A DNA stretch of 64,000 bases from Agelas oroides (GCA_949130485.1 OX422186.1:6701292-6765291); one strand, 5' to 3'. Positions 47,690 through 61,244 are shown, counted from the stretch's first letter. Notes: generated from the letters alone by a model not told the origin. Made by a program: numbers and translations.

Positions 47690-47797
47690 ACTAAGTTGTC
47701 ATTTTTCACACAGTTGTTTTCTATATATTTTTTATTTCTCCTTTGTAGTTTGCTCTATATACGTATTATCGTTAATAAGCGCAAAAAAAAAAAAAAA
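47690..47797 (+). other. Retrotransposon 3' untranslated region and poly(A)
   Basis: An AT-rich tail follows the stop codon (TTTCTATATATTTTTTATTT, then CGTTAATAAGCGC) and ends in about 15 A residues. No canonical AATAAA is present. TTAATAAG at about 47,772 is the nearest match. The A-run merges with the AT-rich target copy, so its last base is ambiguous by one. Confidence 0.85.
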
Positions 47798-47807
47798 ATT
47801 AAATTCG
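47798..47807. repeat. Retrotransposon target-site duplication, right copy
   Basis: ATTAAATTCG follows the poly(A) run and leads straight into CGTACATTCGCGAC, the normal continuation of the monomer. Confidence 0.88.
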
Positions 47808-48446
47808 CGTACATTCGCGACTAATCCTAGCTCGGTATAAAGGTTGCACTAATGCAAGGTGCATATTATCAAGAAGCTATGGGCATGAAGAGTTTAAAAA
47901 TGTAAAGCATTTCTAGGTGCAAAAGGCGCACAAAGCTCTACTGTCAGGCCAATATCTCTGTTCCGTGCAGCGCCGTACAGAGTAGTCAATGACAATTCGT
48001 GCATATTCGCGACTAATCCTAGCTCGGTACAAAGGTTGCAATAATGCAAGGTGCATATTATCAAGAAGCTATGTGCCTGAAGAGTTTAAAAATGTAAACC
48101 CTTTCCCAGTGCAAAAGGCGCACAAAGCTGTTCGAACCTGCCAATATCTCCATCCTCTTCATCGTCGTATGGTGCTGTCATTGGAAATTCGCGTACATTC
48201 GCGACTAATCCTAGCTCAGCACAAAGGTTGCACTAATGCAAGGTGCATATTATCAAGAAGCTATGGGCATGGAGAGTTTAAAAATGTAAACCCTTTCTCG
48301 GTGGAAAAGGCGCACAAAACTGTACGGGACGTCCAATATCTCCGTCCCCTGCAGCGCCGTATAGGGCCATCAATGGCAATTCGCGTACATTCGCGACTAA
48401 TCCTATCTCGGTACAAAGGTTGCACTAATGCAAGATGGATATTATC

Positions 48447-51440
48447 AAGAAGCTATGGGCATGAAGAGTTTAAAAATGTAAACCCTTTCTCGGTTCAAAA
48501 GGCGCACAAAGCTGTACGGGCCGGCCAATATCTCCGTCCCATGAAGCGCCATATAGTGCCTTCAATGGAAATTCGCGTAAATTCGCCACTAATCCTAGAT
48601 AGGTACAAAGGTTGCACTAATGCAAGATGGATATTATGAAGAAGCAATGGGCATGAGGAGTTTAAAAATGTAAACCCTTTCTCGGTTCAAAAGGCGCACA
48701 AAGCTGTACGGGCCGGCCAATATGCCCGTCCATTGCAGCGCCGTATAGTGCCTTCAATGGAAATTCTCGTACATTCGCGACTAATCTTAGCTCGGTTAAA
48801 AGGTTGCACTAAATCAAGGCGCATATTTACAAGAAGCTATGGGCTTGAAGAGTTTAAAAATGTAAACCCTTTCTCGGTGCAAAAGGCGCACAAATCTGTA
48901 CGGGCCGGCCAATATGCCTGTCCATTGCAGCGCCGTATAGTGCCTTCAATGGAAATTCTCGTACATTCGCGACTAATCTTAGCTCGGTTAAAAGGTTGCA
49001 CTAAATCAAGGCGCATATTTACAAGAAGCTATGCGCTTGAACAGTTTAAAAATGTAAACCCTTTCTCGGTGCTAAAGGCTCACAAAACTGTACGGGCCGG
49101 TCAATATCTCCGTCCCATGCAGCGCCATATAGTGCTTTCAATTTAATTCGCGTACATTCGCGACTAATCCTAGCTCGGTATAAAGGTTGCACTAATGCAA
49201 GATGGATATTATCAAGAAGCTATGGGCATGAAGAGTTTAAAAATGTAAACCCTTTCTCGGTGCAAAAGGCGCACAAAGCTGTACGGGCCAGCCAATATGC
49301 CCGTCCGTTGCACCGCCGTATAGCGCCTTCAATAGAAATTCTCGTACATTCGCGACTATTCCTAGTTCGGTTCAAAGGTTGGACTAAAGCAAGGTGCATA
49401 TTATCAAGAAGCTATGGGCATTAAGAGTTTAAAAATGTAAACCCTTTCTCGGTTCAAAAGGCGCACAAAGCTGTACGGGCCGGCCAATATCTCCGTCCCA
49501 TGAAGCGCCATATAGTGCCTTCAATGGAAATTCGCGTACATTCGCCACTAATCCTAGATAGGTACAAAGGTTGCACTAATGCAAGATGGATATTATGAAG
49601 AAGCAATGGGCATGAGGAGTTTAAAAATGTAAACCCTTTCTCGGTGCAAAAGGCGCACAAAGCAGTACGGGCCAGCCAATATGCCCGTCCATTGCAGCGC
49701 CGTATAGTTCCTTCAATGGAAATTCTCGTACATTCGCGACTAATCTTAGCTCGGTTAAAAGGTTGCACTAAATCAAGGCGCATATTTACAAGAAGCTATG
49801 CGCTTGAAGAGTTTAAAAATGTAAACCCTTTCTCGGTGCTAAAGGCACACAAAGCTGTACGGGCCGGCTAATATCTCCGTCCCATGCAGCGCCGTATAGT
49901 GCATTCAATTAAATTCGCGTACATTCGCGACTAATCCTAGCTCGGTATAAAGGTTGGACTAAAGCAGGGTGCATATTTACAAGAAGCTATGGGCGTGAAG
50001 AGTTTAAAAATCGAAACCCTATCTCGGTGCAAAAGGAGCACAATGCTGTACGAGCCGGCCAATATCTTCGCTCCATGCAGAGCCGTATAGGGCCCTCAAT
50101 TGGATACATTCGCGACTAATCTTAGCTCGGTGCAAAGGTTGCACTAATGCAAAGTGCATATTATCAAGAAGCAATGGGCATGAAGAGTATAAACATGTAA
50201 ACCCTTTCTCGTTGCAAAAGGCGCACAAAGCTGTACGGGCCGGCCAATATCTCCGTCCCATGCAGCGCCGTATAGTGCCTTAAATTAAAATCGCGAACAA
50301 TCGCGACTAATCCTAGCTCGGTAGAAAGGTTGCGCTAATGCAAGGTGCATCTTATAAAGAACCTATGGACATGAAGAGTTTAAAAATGTAAACCATTTCT
50401 CGGTGCAAAAGGCGCACATAGCTCTACTGTCAGGCCAATATCTCTGTTCCCTGCAGCGCCGTATAGTGCCGGCAATGGAAATTCACATACATTGGCGACT
50501 CTTCCTAGCTCGGTACAAAGGTTGCACTAATGCAAGACGGATATTATCTAGAAGCTATGGGCGTGAAGAGTTTAAAAATGTAAACCATTTCTCGGTTCAA
50601 AAGGCGCACAATGCTGTACGGGCCGGCCAATATCTTCGCCCCATGCAGAGCCGTATAGGGCCCTCAATTGGATACATTCGCGACTAATCTTAGCTCGGTG
50701 CAAAGGTTGCACTAATGCAAAGTGCATATTATCAAGAAGCAATGGACATGAAGAGTATAAACATGTAAACCCTTTCTCGTTGCAAAAGGCGCACAAAGCT
50801 GTACGGGCCGGCCAATATCTCCGTCCCATGCAGCGCCGTATAGTGCCTTAAATTAAAATCGCGAACAATCGCGACTAATCCTAGCTCGATAGAAAGGTTG
50901 CGCTAATGCAAGGTGCATCTTATAAAGAACCTATGGACATGAAGAGTTTAAAAATGTAAACCATTTCTCGGTGCAAAAGGCTCACATAGCTCTACTGTCA
51001 GGCCAATATCTCTGTTCCCTGCAGCGCCGTATAGTGCCGGCAATGGAAATTCACATACATTGGCGACTCTTCCTAGCTCGGTACAAAGGTTGCACTAATG
51101 CAAGACGGATATTATCAAGAAGCTATGGGCATGAAGAGTTTAAAAATGTAAACCCTTTCTCGGTGCAAAAAGCGCACAAAGCTGTACGGGCCGTCCAATA
51201 TCTCCGTGTCATGCAGCGCCGTATAGTGCCTTCAATGAAATTCGCGTACATTCGCGACAAATCCTAGCTCGGTACAAAGGTTGCACTAATGCAAGGTGCA
51301 TATTTACAAGAAGCTATGGGCGTGAAGAGTTTAAAAATGTAAACCCTTTCTCGGTTCAAATGGCGCACAAAGCTGTATGGGCCAGCTAATATCTCCGTCC
51401 CTTGCAGCGCCGTATAATGACTTCAATGGAAATTCGTGTA
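48447..51440 (+). repeat. Array B including a 568-bp duplication
   Basis: About 16 monomers. Between 48,690 and 49,100 a monomer with CTTAGCTCGGTTAAAAGG and AAATCAAGGCGC is tandemly repeated. The trimer at 50,041-50,608 recurs at 50,609 to about 51,127 (offset 568), marked by CAATTGGATACATTCGCG, AAAATCGCGAACAATCGCG and CTTATAAAGAACCTATGG. No gene is seen. Confidence 0.85.
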
Positions 51441-51449
51441 CATTCGCGA

Positions 51450-54190
51450 CTAATCCTAGCTCAGTACAAAGGTTGCACTAATGCAAGGTGCATATTATCA
51501 AGAAGCTATGGACATGCAGAGTTTAAAAATGTAAATCCATCCTCGGTGCAAAAGGTGCACAAAGCTGTAAGGGCCGGTCAATATCTCCGTTTCCTGCAGC
51601 GCCGTATAGTGCCGGCAATGGAAATTCACATACATTGGCGACTCTTCCTAGCTCGGTACAAAGGTTGCACTAATGCAAGACGGATATTATCAAGAAGCTA
51701 TGGGTATGAAGAGTTTAAAAATGTAAACCCTTTCTCGGTGCAAAAAGCGCACAAAGCTGTACAGGCCGTCCAATATCTCCGTGTCATGCAGCGCCGTATA
51801 GTGACTTCAATGAAATTCGCGTACATTCGCGACTAATCCTAGCTCGGTACAAAGGTTGCACTAATGCAAGGTGCATATTTACAAGAAGCTATGGGCGTGA
51901 AGAGTTTAAAAATGTAAACCCTTTCTCGGTTCAAATGGCGCACAAAGCTGTATGGGCCAGCTAATATCTCCGTCCCTTGCAGCGCCGTATAGTGCCTTCA
52001 ATGGAAATTTGTGTACATTCGCGACTAATCCTAGCTCAGTACAAAGGTTGCACTAATGCAAGACGGATATTATCAAGAAGCTATGGGCATGAAGAGTTTA
52101 AAAATGTAAACCCTTTCTCGGTGCAAAAAACGCAAAAATCTGTACGGGCCGGTCAAAATCTCCGTCCAATGCAGAGCCGTATAGTGCCTTCAATCGAAAT
52201 TCGCGTTCATTCGCGACTAACCCTAGCTCGGTACAAAGGTTGCACTAATGCAAGGTGCATATTATCAAGAAGCTATGGGCCTGAAGAGTTTAAAAATGTA
52301 AACCCTTTCTCGGTGCAAAAGGCGCACAAAGCAGTACGGGCCGGCTAATATCTTTGTTCGCTGCAGCGCCGTATAGTGCCGTCAATGGAAATTCTCGTAT
52401 ATTCGCGACGCTTCCTGCCTCGGTAGAATGGTTGCACTAACGCAAGGTGGATATTATCATGAAGTTATGGGCATGAAGAGTTTAGAAATGTAAACCCTTT
52501 CTCTGTTCGAAAGGCGCACAAAGCTGTACGGGCCGGCCAATATCTCCGTCCCATGCGGAGCCGTATAGTGCCTTCAATCGAAATTTGCGTACATTCGCGA
52601 CCAATCCTAGCTCTGTAGAAAGGTTGCACTTATGGAAGGTGCATAATATCAAGAAGCTATGGGTATAAAGAGTTTAAAAATGTAAACCCTTTCTCGGTGC
52701 AAAAGGCGCACAAAGCTGTACAGGCCGGCCAATATCTACGTCCCATGCAGCGCCGTATAGTGCCGTTAATGGAAATTCGCGTAGATACGCGACTAATCCT
52801 TGCTCGGTACAAAGATTGGACTAATGCAAAGTGCATATTGTGAAGAAGCTATGGGCATGGAGAGTTTAAAAATGTTAACCCTTTCTCGGTGCAAAAGGCG
52901 CACAAACCTGTACGCGCCGGCCAGTATCTCCGTTCCTTGCAGCGCCGTATAGTGTTGTCAATGGGAATTCGCGCATATTCGCTGCTCTTCCTAGCTCGGT
53001 ACAAAGGTTGCACTAATGCAAGAAGGATATTATCAAGAAGGTATGGGCATGAAAAGTTTACAAATGTAAACCATTTCTCGGTTAGACAGGCGCACAAAGC
53101 TGTACTGGTAGGCCAATATCTCCGTCCCCTGCAGCGCCGTATAGTGCCTTCAAAGGAAATTCGCTTATATTCGCGACAAATCCTAGCTCGGTACAAAGGT
53201 TGCACTAATGCAAGGTGCATATTATCAAGAAGCTATGGGTATGAAGAGTTTAAAAATGTAAACCCTTTCCCGTTGCAATAGGCGCACAAAGCTGTACGGG
53301 CCGGTCAATATCTCCATCCTCTTCATCGTCGTACGGTGCTGTCATTGGAAATTCGCGTACATTCGCGACTAATCCTAGCTCAGTACAAAGGTTGCACTAA
53401 TGCAAGGTGCACATTATCAAGAAGCTATGGGCAAGCAGAGTTTAAAAATGTAAACCCTTTCTCGGTGCAAAAGGCGCACGAAGCTGTACGGGCCGGACAA
53501 TATCTCAGTTTCCTGCAGCGCTGTATAGTGCCGGCAATGGAAATTAACATACATTGGCGACTCTTCCTAGCTCGGTACAAAGGTTGCACTAATGCAAGAT
53601 GGATATTATCGAGAAGATATGGGCATGAAGAGTTTAAAAATGTGAACCCTTTCATGGTGCAAAAGGCGCTCAAATCTGTACGGGTCGGCCAATATGTCCG
53701 TCCCATGCACCGCCGTATAATGCCTTCAATGGAAATTCGTGTATATTCGCGACTAATCCTATCTCGGTACAAAGGTTGCACTAATGCAAGGTGCATATTA
53801 TCAAGAAGCTATGGGCATGAACAGTTTAACAATGTAAACCCTTTAACGGTGCAAAAGGCGCTCAAAGCAGTACGGGTCGGCCAATATCTCCGTCCGATGC
53901 ACCGCCGTATAGTGCCTTCAATGGAAGTTTGCGTACATTCACGACTAATGCTAGCTCTGTACAAAGGTTGCACTAATACATGGTGGATATTATCCAGAAG
54001 CTATGGGGTTGAAGAGTTTTAATATCAAGATACTTTCTCGGTGCAAAAGGCGCACAAGTATCTCCGTCACCTGCAGCTTCGTTTAGGGCCATCAATGGAA
54101 ATTCGCGCACATTCGCGACTCGTCTTGCTCGGTACCAAAGATGCACTAATGCAAGATGGATATTATCAAGAATCTATGGGCATGGAGAGT
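51450..54190 (+). repeat. Long-range duplicated block, right copy
   Basis: This is the partner of about 35,280-38,950. It has the same order of rare monomers, including GGTTAGACAGGCGCAC near 53,082 (left copy near 37,099) and CTTGCTCGGTACCAAAG near 54,124 (left copy near 38,900). The offsets change in steps of about one or more monomers. Confidence 0.78.
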
Positions 54191-54699
54191 TTAAAAAGGA
54201 AAACTCTTTCTCGGTGCAAAAGGCGCACAAAGCTGTACGGGCCGTCCTATATCTCCGTTCCCTTCAGTGCCGTATAGTGCCGTCAATGTAAATTCACGTG
54301 CATTCGCGACTCTTCCTAGATCGGTACAAAGGTTACATTAATGCAAGAAGGATATTATCAAGAAGCTATGGGCATGAAGAGTTTAAAAATGTAAACACAT
54401 CTTCGGTGCAAAAGGTGCACAAACCTGTACGGGCCGGCCAATATATCCGTCCCATGCAGCGCCGTATAGTGCCTTCAAATGGATAAATTCGCGACTAATC
54501 CTAGCTCGGTGCAAAGGTTGCACTAATGCAAGGTGCAAATTATCAAGAAGCAATGGGCATGAAGAGTAAAAACATGTAAACACTTTCTCGGTGCAAAAGG
54601 CGCACTAAGCTGTACTGGCCGGCCAATATGTTCGTCCATTGCAGCGCAGTATAGTGCTTTCAATGGAAATTCTCGTACATTCGCGACTAATCCTAGCTC

Positions 54700-56220
54700 G
54701 GTTCAAAGGTTGCACTAAAGCAAGGTGCATATTTACAAGAAGCTATGGGCATGAAGAGTTTAAAAATGTAAACCCTATCTCGGTGCAAACGGAGCACAAT
54801 GCTATACGGGCCGGCCAATATCTCCGTCCCATGCAGAGCCGTATAGCGCCTTCAAATGGATACATTCGCGACTAATCCTAGCTCGGTGCAAAGGTTGCAC
54901 TTATGCAAGGTGCATATTATCAAGAAGCAATGGGCATGAAGAGTATAAACATGTAAACCCTTTCTCGTTGCAAAAGGCGCACAAAATTGTACGGGCCGGC
55001 CAATATCTCCGTCACATGCAGCGCCGTATACTGCCTTCAATTAAATTCGTGTACATTCGCGACTAATCCTAGCTCGGTACAAAGGTTGCACTAATGGAAG
55101 GTGCATATTATCAAGAAGCTATGGGTATGAAGAGTTTAAAAATGTAAACCATTTCTCGGTGCAAAAGGCGCACAAACCTCAACTGTCAGGCCAGTATCTC
55201 TGTTCCCTGCAGCGCCGTACAGAGCAGTCAATGGCAATTCGTGCACATTCGCGACTAATCCTAGCTCGGAACAAAGGTTGCACTAATGCAAGGTGCATAT
55301 TATCAAGAAGCTATGGGCATGAAGAGTATAAACATGTAAACACTTTCTCGGTGCAATAGGCGCACCAAGCTGTACGGGCCGGCCAATATGCCCGTCCATT
55401 GCAGCGCCGTATAGTGCCTTCAATGAAAATCCTCGTACATTCGTGACTAATCCTAGCTCGGTTCAAAGGTTGCACTAAAGCAAGGTGCATATTTACAAGA
55501 AGCTATGGGCATGAAGAGTTTAAAAATGTAAACCCTATCTCGGTGCAAACGGAGCACAATGCTATACGGGCCGGCCAATATCTCCGTCCCATGCAGAGCC
55601 GTATAGCGCCTTCAAATGGATACATTCGCGACTAATCCTAGCTCGGTGCAAAGGTTGCACTTATGCAAGGTGCATATTATCAAGAAGCAATGGGCATGAA
55701 GAGTATAAACATGTAAACCCTTTCTCGTTGCAAAAGGCGCACAAAATTGTACGGGCCGGCCAATATCTCCGTCACATGCAGCGCCGTATACTGCCTTCAA
55801 TTAAATTCGTGTACATTCGCGACTAATCCTAGCTCGGTACAAAGGTTGCACTAATGCAAGGTGCATATTATCAAGAAGCTATGGGTATGAAGAGTTTAAA
55901 AATTTAAACCATTTCTCGGTGCAAAAGGCGCACAAACCTCAACTGTCAGGCCAGTATCTCTGTTCCCTGCAGCGCCGTACAGAGCAGTCAATGGCAATTC
56001 GTGCACATTCGCGACTAATCCTAGCTCGGAACAAAGGTTGCACTAATGCAAGGTGCATATTATCAAGAAGCTATGGGCATGAAGAGTATAAACATGTAAA
56101 CACTTTCTCGGTGCAATAGGCGCACCAAGCTGTACGGGCCGGCCAATATGCCCGTCCATTGCAGCGCCGTATAGTGCCTTCAATGGAAATTCTCGTACAT
56201 TCGCGACTAATCCTAGCTCG
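54700..56220 (+). repeat. Tandem duplication of four monomers, 760 bp
   Basis: The segment from CAAGGTGCATATTTACAAG at 54,721 recurs from 55,481 (offset 760) with nearly identical sequence. This includes GGTGCAAACGGAGCAC, a short monomer with CAAATGGATACATTCGCG, CACAAAATTGTACGGG and CACAAACCTCAACTGTCAGG. Differences are few, for example GGAAGG against GCAAGG near 55,097 and 55,857. Confidence 0.87.
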
Positions 56221-56870
56221 GTTCAAAGGTTGCACTAAATCAAGGTGCATATTTACAAGAAGCTATGGGCATGAAGAGTTTAAAAATGTAAACCCTATCT
56301 CGGTGCAAAAGGAGCACAATGCTGTACGGGCCGGCCAATATCTCCGTCCCATGCAGAGCCGTATAGGGCCTTCAAATGGATGCATTCGCGACTAATCCTA
56401 GCTCGGTGCAAAGGTGGCACTAATGCAAGGTGCATATTATCAAGAAGCAATGGGCATGAAGAGTATAAACATGTAAACCCTTTCTCGTTGCAAAAGGCGC
56501 ACAAAGCTGTACGGGTCGGCCAATATCTCCGTCACATGCAGCGCCGTATAGTGCCTTCAATTAAATTCGCGTACATTCGCGACTAATCCTAGCTCGGTAC
56601 AAAGGTTGCACTAATGCAAGGTGCATATTATCATGAAGCTATGGGTATGAAGAGTTTAAAAATGTAAACCATTTCTCGGTGCAAAAGGCGCACAAAGCTC
56701 TACTGTCAGGCTAATATCTCTGTTCCCTGCAGCGCCGTTCAGAGCAGTCAATGGCAATTCGTGCATATTCGCGACTAATCCTAGCTCGGTACAAAGGTTG
56801 CACTAATGCAAGGTGCATATTATCATGAAGCTATGGGTATGAAGAGTTTAAAAATGTAAACCATTTCTCG

Positions 56871-57800
56871 GTGCAAAAGGCGCACAAAGCTCTACTGTCA
56901 GGCCAATATCTCTGTTCCCTGCAGCGCCGTTCAGAGCAGTCAATGGCAATTCGTGCATATTCGCGACTAATCCTAGCTCGGTACAAAGGTTGCACTAATG
57001 CAAGGTGCATATTATCAAGAAGCTATGGGCATGAAGAGTTTAAAAATTTAATCCCTTTCTCGGTGCAAAAGGCGCACAAAGCTGTTCGGACCTGCCAATA
57101 TCTCCATCCTCTTCATCGTCGTATGGTGCTGTCATTGGAAATTCGCGTACATTTGCGATTAATCCTAGCTCAGTACAAAGGTTGCACTAATGCAAGGTGC
57201 GTATTATCAAGAAGCTATGGGCAATCAGAGTTTAAAAATGTAAACCCTTTCTCGGTGCAAAAGGCGCACAAATCTGTACAGGCCGGTCAATATCTCCGAT
57301 TCCTGCAGCGCCGTATAGTGCCGGCAATGGAAATTCACATACATTGGCGACTCTTCCTAGCTCGGTACAAAGGTTGCACTAATGCAAGATGGATATTATC
57401 GAGAAGATATGGGCGTGAAGAGTTTAAAAATGTGAACCCTTTCATGGTGCAAAAGGCGCTCAAATCTGTACGGGTCGGCCAATATGTCCGTCCCATGCAC
57501 CGCCGTATAATGCCTTCAATTGAAATTCGCGTACATTCGCGACTAATCCTAGCTCGGTACAAAGGTTGCACTAATGCTTGGTGGATATTATCAAGAAGCT
57601 ATGGGCTTGAAGAGTTTAAATATCAAAATACTTTCTCGGTGGATAAGGTGCACAAATATCTCCGTCCCCTGCAGCTCCGTTTAGGGCCATCAATGGAAAT
57701 TCGCGTATATTCGCGACTCTTCTTGCTCGGTACAAAAAATGCACTAATGCAAGATGGATATTATCAAGAAGCTATGGGCATGAAGAGTTTAAAATTGTAA
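56871..57800 (+). repeat. Five-monomer higher-order repeat, copy at 56.9 kb
   Basis: It has the same five subclasses in the same order as 37,480-38,404 and stays in one open plus-strand frame. It is preceded by an extra copy of its first monomer (56,680-56,870). Confidence 0.85.
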
Positions 57801-58199
57801 ACCCTTTCTCGGTGCAAAAAGCGCACAAAACTGTACGGGCCGGCCGATATCCCCGTCCCATGCAGCGCCGTATAGTGCCTTGAATGGAAATTCGTGTACA
57901 TTCGCGACTAATCCTAGCTCGGTACAAAGGTTGCACTAATGCAAGGTGCATATTATCAAGAAGCTATGGGCATGAAGAGTTTAAATATGTAAACCGTTTC
58001 TCGGTGCAAAAGGCGCACAAAGCTGTACGGGCCGGCCAATATCTCCGTCCCCAGTAGCGACGTATAGGGCTATCAATGGCAATTCGCGTACATTCGCGAC
58101 TCTTCCTAGCTCAGTACAAAGGTTGCACTGATGCAAGATGGATATTACCAAGTAGCTATGGGCATGAAGAGTTGAAAAATGTAAACCCTTTCTCGGTGC

Positions 58200-59820
58200 A
58201 AAAGGAGCACAATTCTGTACGGGCCGGCCAATATTTCCGTCTCATGCAGAGCCGTATAGGGCCTTCAAATGGATACATTCGCGACTAATCCTAGCTCGGT
58301 ACAAAGGTTGCACTAATGCAAGGTACATATTATCAAGAAGCTATGGGCATGAAGAGTTTAAAAATGTAAACCCTTTCTCGGTGCAAAAGGCGCACAAAGC
58401 TGTTCGCACCTGCCAATATCTCCATCCTCTTCATCGTCGTATGGTGCTGTCATTGGAAATTCGCGTACATTCGCGACTAATCCTAGCTCGGTACAAAGGT
58501 TGCACTAATGCAAGATGGATATTATCAAGAAGCTATGGGTATGAAGAGTTTAAATATGTAAACCCTTTATCGGTGCAAAAGGCGCACAAATCTGTACGGG
58601 CCGGCCAATATGCCCGTCCATTGCAGCGCCGTATAGTGCCTTCAATGGAAATTCGCATACATTCGCGACTAATGCTAGCTCGGTATAAAGGTTGCACTAA
58701 TGCAAGGTGAATATTATCAAGAAGCTATGGGCATGAAGAGTTTAAAAATGTAAACCCTTTCTCGGTGCAAAAGGCGCACAAAGCTGTACGGGCCGGCCAA
58801 TATGCCCGTCCATTGCAGCGCCGTATAGTGCCTTCAATGGAAATTCTCGTACATTCGCGACTAATCCTAGCTCGGTTCAAAGGTTGCACTAAAGCAAGGT
58901 TCATATTTACAAGAAGCTATGGGCATGAAGAGTTGAAAAATGTAAACCCTATCTCGGTGCAAAAGGAGCACAATGCTGTACGGGCCGGCAAATTTTTCCG
59001 TCTCATGCAGAGCCGTATAGGGCCTTCAAATGGATACATTCGCGACTAATCCTAGCTCGGTACAAAGGTTGCACTAATGCAAGGTACAAATTATCAAGAA
59101 GCTATGGGTATGAAGAGTTTAAAAATGTAAACCATTTCTCGGTGCAAAAGGCGCACAAAGCTCTACTGTCAGGCCAATATCTCTGTTCCCTGCAGCGCCG
59201 TACAGAGCTGTCAATGGCAATTCGTGCATATTCGCGACTAATCCTAGCTCGGAACAAAGGTTGCACTAATGCAAGGTGCATATTATCAAGAAGCTATGGG
59301 CATGAAGAGTTTAAAAATGTAAACCCTTTCTCGGTGCAAAAGGCGCACAAAGCTGTTCGGACCTGCCAATATCTCCATCCTCTTCATCGTCGTATGGTGC
59401 TGTCATTGGAAATTCGCGTACATTCGCGACTAATCCTAGCTCAGTACAAAGGTTGCACTAATGCAAGGTGCATATTATCAAGAAGCTATGGGCATGCAGA
59501 GATTAAAAATGTAAACCATTTCTCGGTGGAAAAGGCGCACAAAGCTCTTCTGTCAGGCCAATATCTCTGTTCCCTGCAGCGCCGTACAGAGCAGTCAATG
59601 TCAATTCGTGCATATTCGCGACTAATCCCAGCTCGGTACAAAGGTTGCACTAATGCAAGGGGCATATTATCAAGAAGCTATGGGCATGAAGAGTATAAAC
59701 ATGTAAACCCCTTCTCGTTGCAAAAGGCACACAAAGCTGTACGGGCCGTCCAATATCTCCGTGCCATGCAGCGCCGTATAGTGCATTCAATGAAATTCGC
59801 GTACTTTCGCCACTAACCAT
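58200..59820 (+). repeat. Mosaic segment built from two distant parts of array B
   Basis: About 58,320-59,080 matches about 32,450-33,210 (offset 25,871). Shared features include GGTACATATTATC, the GCATACATTCGCGACTAATG monomer and CGGCAAATTTTTCCGTC. From about 59,140 to 59,750 the match switches to about 28,120-28,730 (offset 31,020), marked by GCAGAGATTAAAAATG and GCAAGGGGCATATTATC. Confidence 0.83.
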
Positions 59821-61244
59821 AGCTCGGTACAAACGTTGCACTAATGCAAGGTGCATATTATCATGAAGCTATGGGCATGAAGAGTTTAGAAATGTAAACC
59901 CTTTCTCGGTGCAAAAGGTGCACAAAGCTGTACGGGCCGACCAATATCTCAGTCCCATGCAGCGCCGTATGGGTCCATCAATGGAAATTCGCGTACATTC
60001 GCGACTCTTTCTAGCTCGGTGCAAAGGTTGCAGTTATGAAAGATGGATACTACCAAGAAGCTATGGGCATGAAGAGTTTAGAAATTTAAAACCTTTCTCG
60101 GTTCGAAAGGCGCACAAAGCTGTACAGGCCGGCCAATATCTCCGTCCCATGCACCGCCGTATAGTGCCTTCAATGGAAATTCGCGTAGATTCGCGACTAA
60201 TCTTTGCTCGGTACAAAGGTTGCACTAATGCAAAGTGCATATTGTGAAGAAGCTATGGGCATGAAGAGTTTAAAAATGTTAACCCTTTCTCGGTGCAAAA
60301 CGCGCACAAACCTGTACGCGCCTGCCAGTATCTCCGTTCCTTGCAGCGCCGTATGGTGTTGTCAATGGGAATTAGCGCATATTCGCGGCTTTTCCTAGCT
60401 CGGTACAAAGTTTGCACTAATGCAAGATGGATATTATCAAGATGGTATGGGCATGAAGAGTTTACAAATGTAAACCCTTTCTCGGTTAGACAGGCGCACA
60501 AAGCTGTACTGGTAGGGCAATATCTCCGTCCCCTGCAGCGCCGTATAGTGCCTTCAAAGGAAATTCGCATACATTCGCGAGAAATCCTAGGTCGGTACAA
60601 AGGTTGCACTAATGCAAGGTGCATATTATCAAGAAGCTATGGGTATGAAGAGTTTAAAAATGTAAACCCTTTCTCGGTGCAAAAGGCGCACAAAGCTGAA
60701 CGGGCCGGCCAATATGCCCGTCCATTGCAGCGCCGTATAGTGCCTTCAATGGAAATCCTCGTACATTCGTGACTAATCCTAGCTCGGTTCAAAGTTTGCA
60801 CTAAAGCAAGGTTCATATTTACAAGAAGCTATGGGCATGAAGAGTTTAAAAGTGGAAACCCTATCTCGGTGCAAAAGGAGCACAATTCTGTACGGGCCGG
60901 CCAATATCTCCGTCTCATGCAGAGCCGTATAGGGCCTTCAAATGGATACAATCGCGACTAATCCTAGCTCGGTGCAAAGGTTGCACCAATGCAAGGTGCA
61001 TATTATCAAGAAGCAATGGGCATGAAGAGTATAAACATGTAAACCCTTTCTCGTTGCAAAAGGCGCAAAAAGCTGTTCGGGCCGGCCAATATCTCCGTCC
61101 CATGCAGCGCCGTATAATGTCTTCAATTAAATTCGCGTACATTCGCGACTAATCCTAGCTCGGTACAAAGGTTGCACTAATGCAAGGTGCATATTATCAT
61201 GAAGCTATGGGCATGAAGAGTTTAAAAATGTAAACCATTTCTCG
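59821..61244 (+). repeat. Array B, further copy of rare-monomer block
   Basis: About seven monomers. The portion 60,250-60,660 is a third version of the block at 36,870-37,260 and 52,850-53,240, including GGTTAGACAGGCGCAC near 60,485 and GTTTGCACTAATGC in place of GGTTGC. No gene is seen. Confidence 0.83.

Larger units (their letters stand above)
47242..47797 (+). mobile_element. 5'-truncated non-LTR retrotransposon (3' end)
   Basis: A 556-bp insertion interrupts array B. It starts in the middle of a coding frame, ends in a run of A (47,783-47,797, 15 or 16 depending on where the target copy is taken to start), and is flanked by ATTAAATTCG at 47,232-47,241 and 47,798-47,807. Poly(A), a target duplication and 5' truncation together are the signature of target-primed reverse transcription. 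The orientation is plus. Sequence 47,690-47,782 is an AT-rich 3' untranslated region. No second insertion of this family is seen in the window. Confidence 0.92.
46731..48446 (+). repeat. Six-monomer repeat, copy carrying the retrotransposon
   Basis: It is the same unit as 45,581-46,730. The offset is 1,149-1,151 before the insertion and 1,717 after it. The 566-bp difference equals the element plus one target duplication. Confidence 0.88.
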
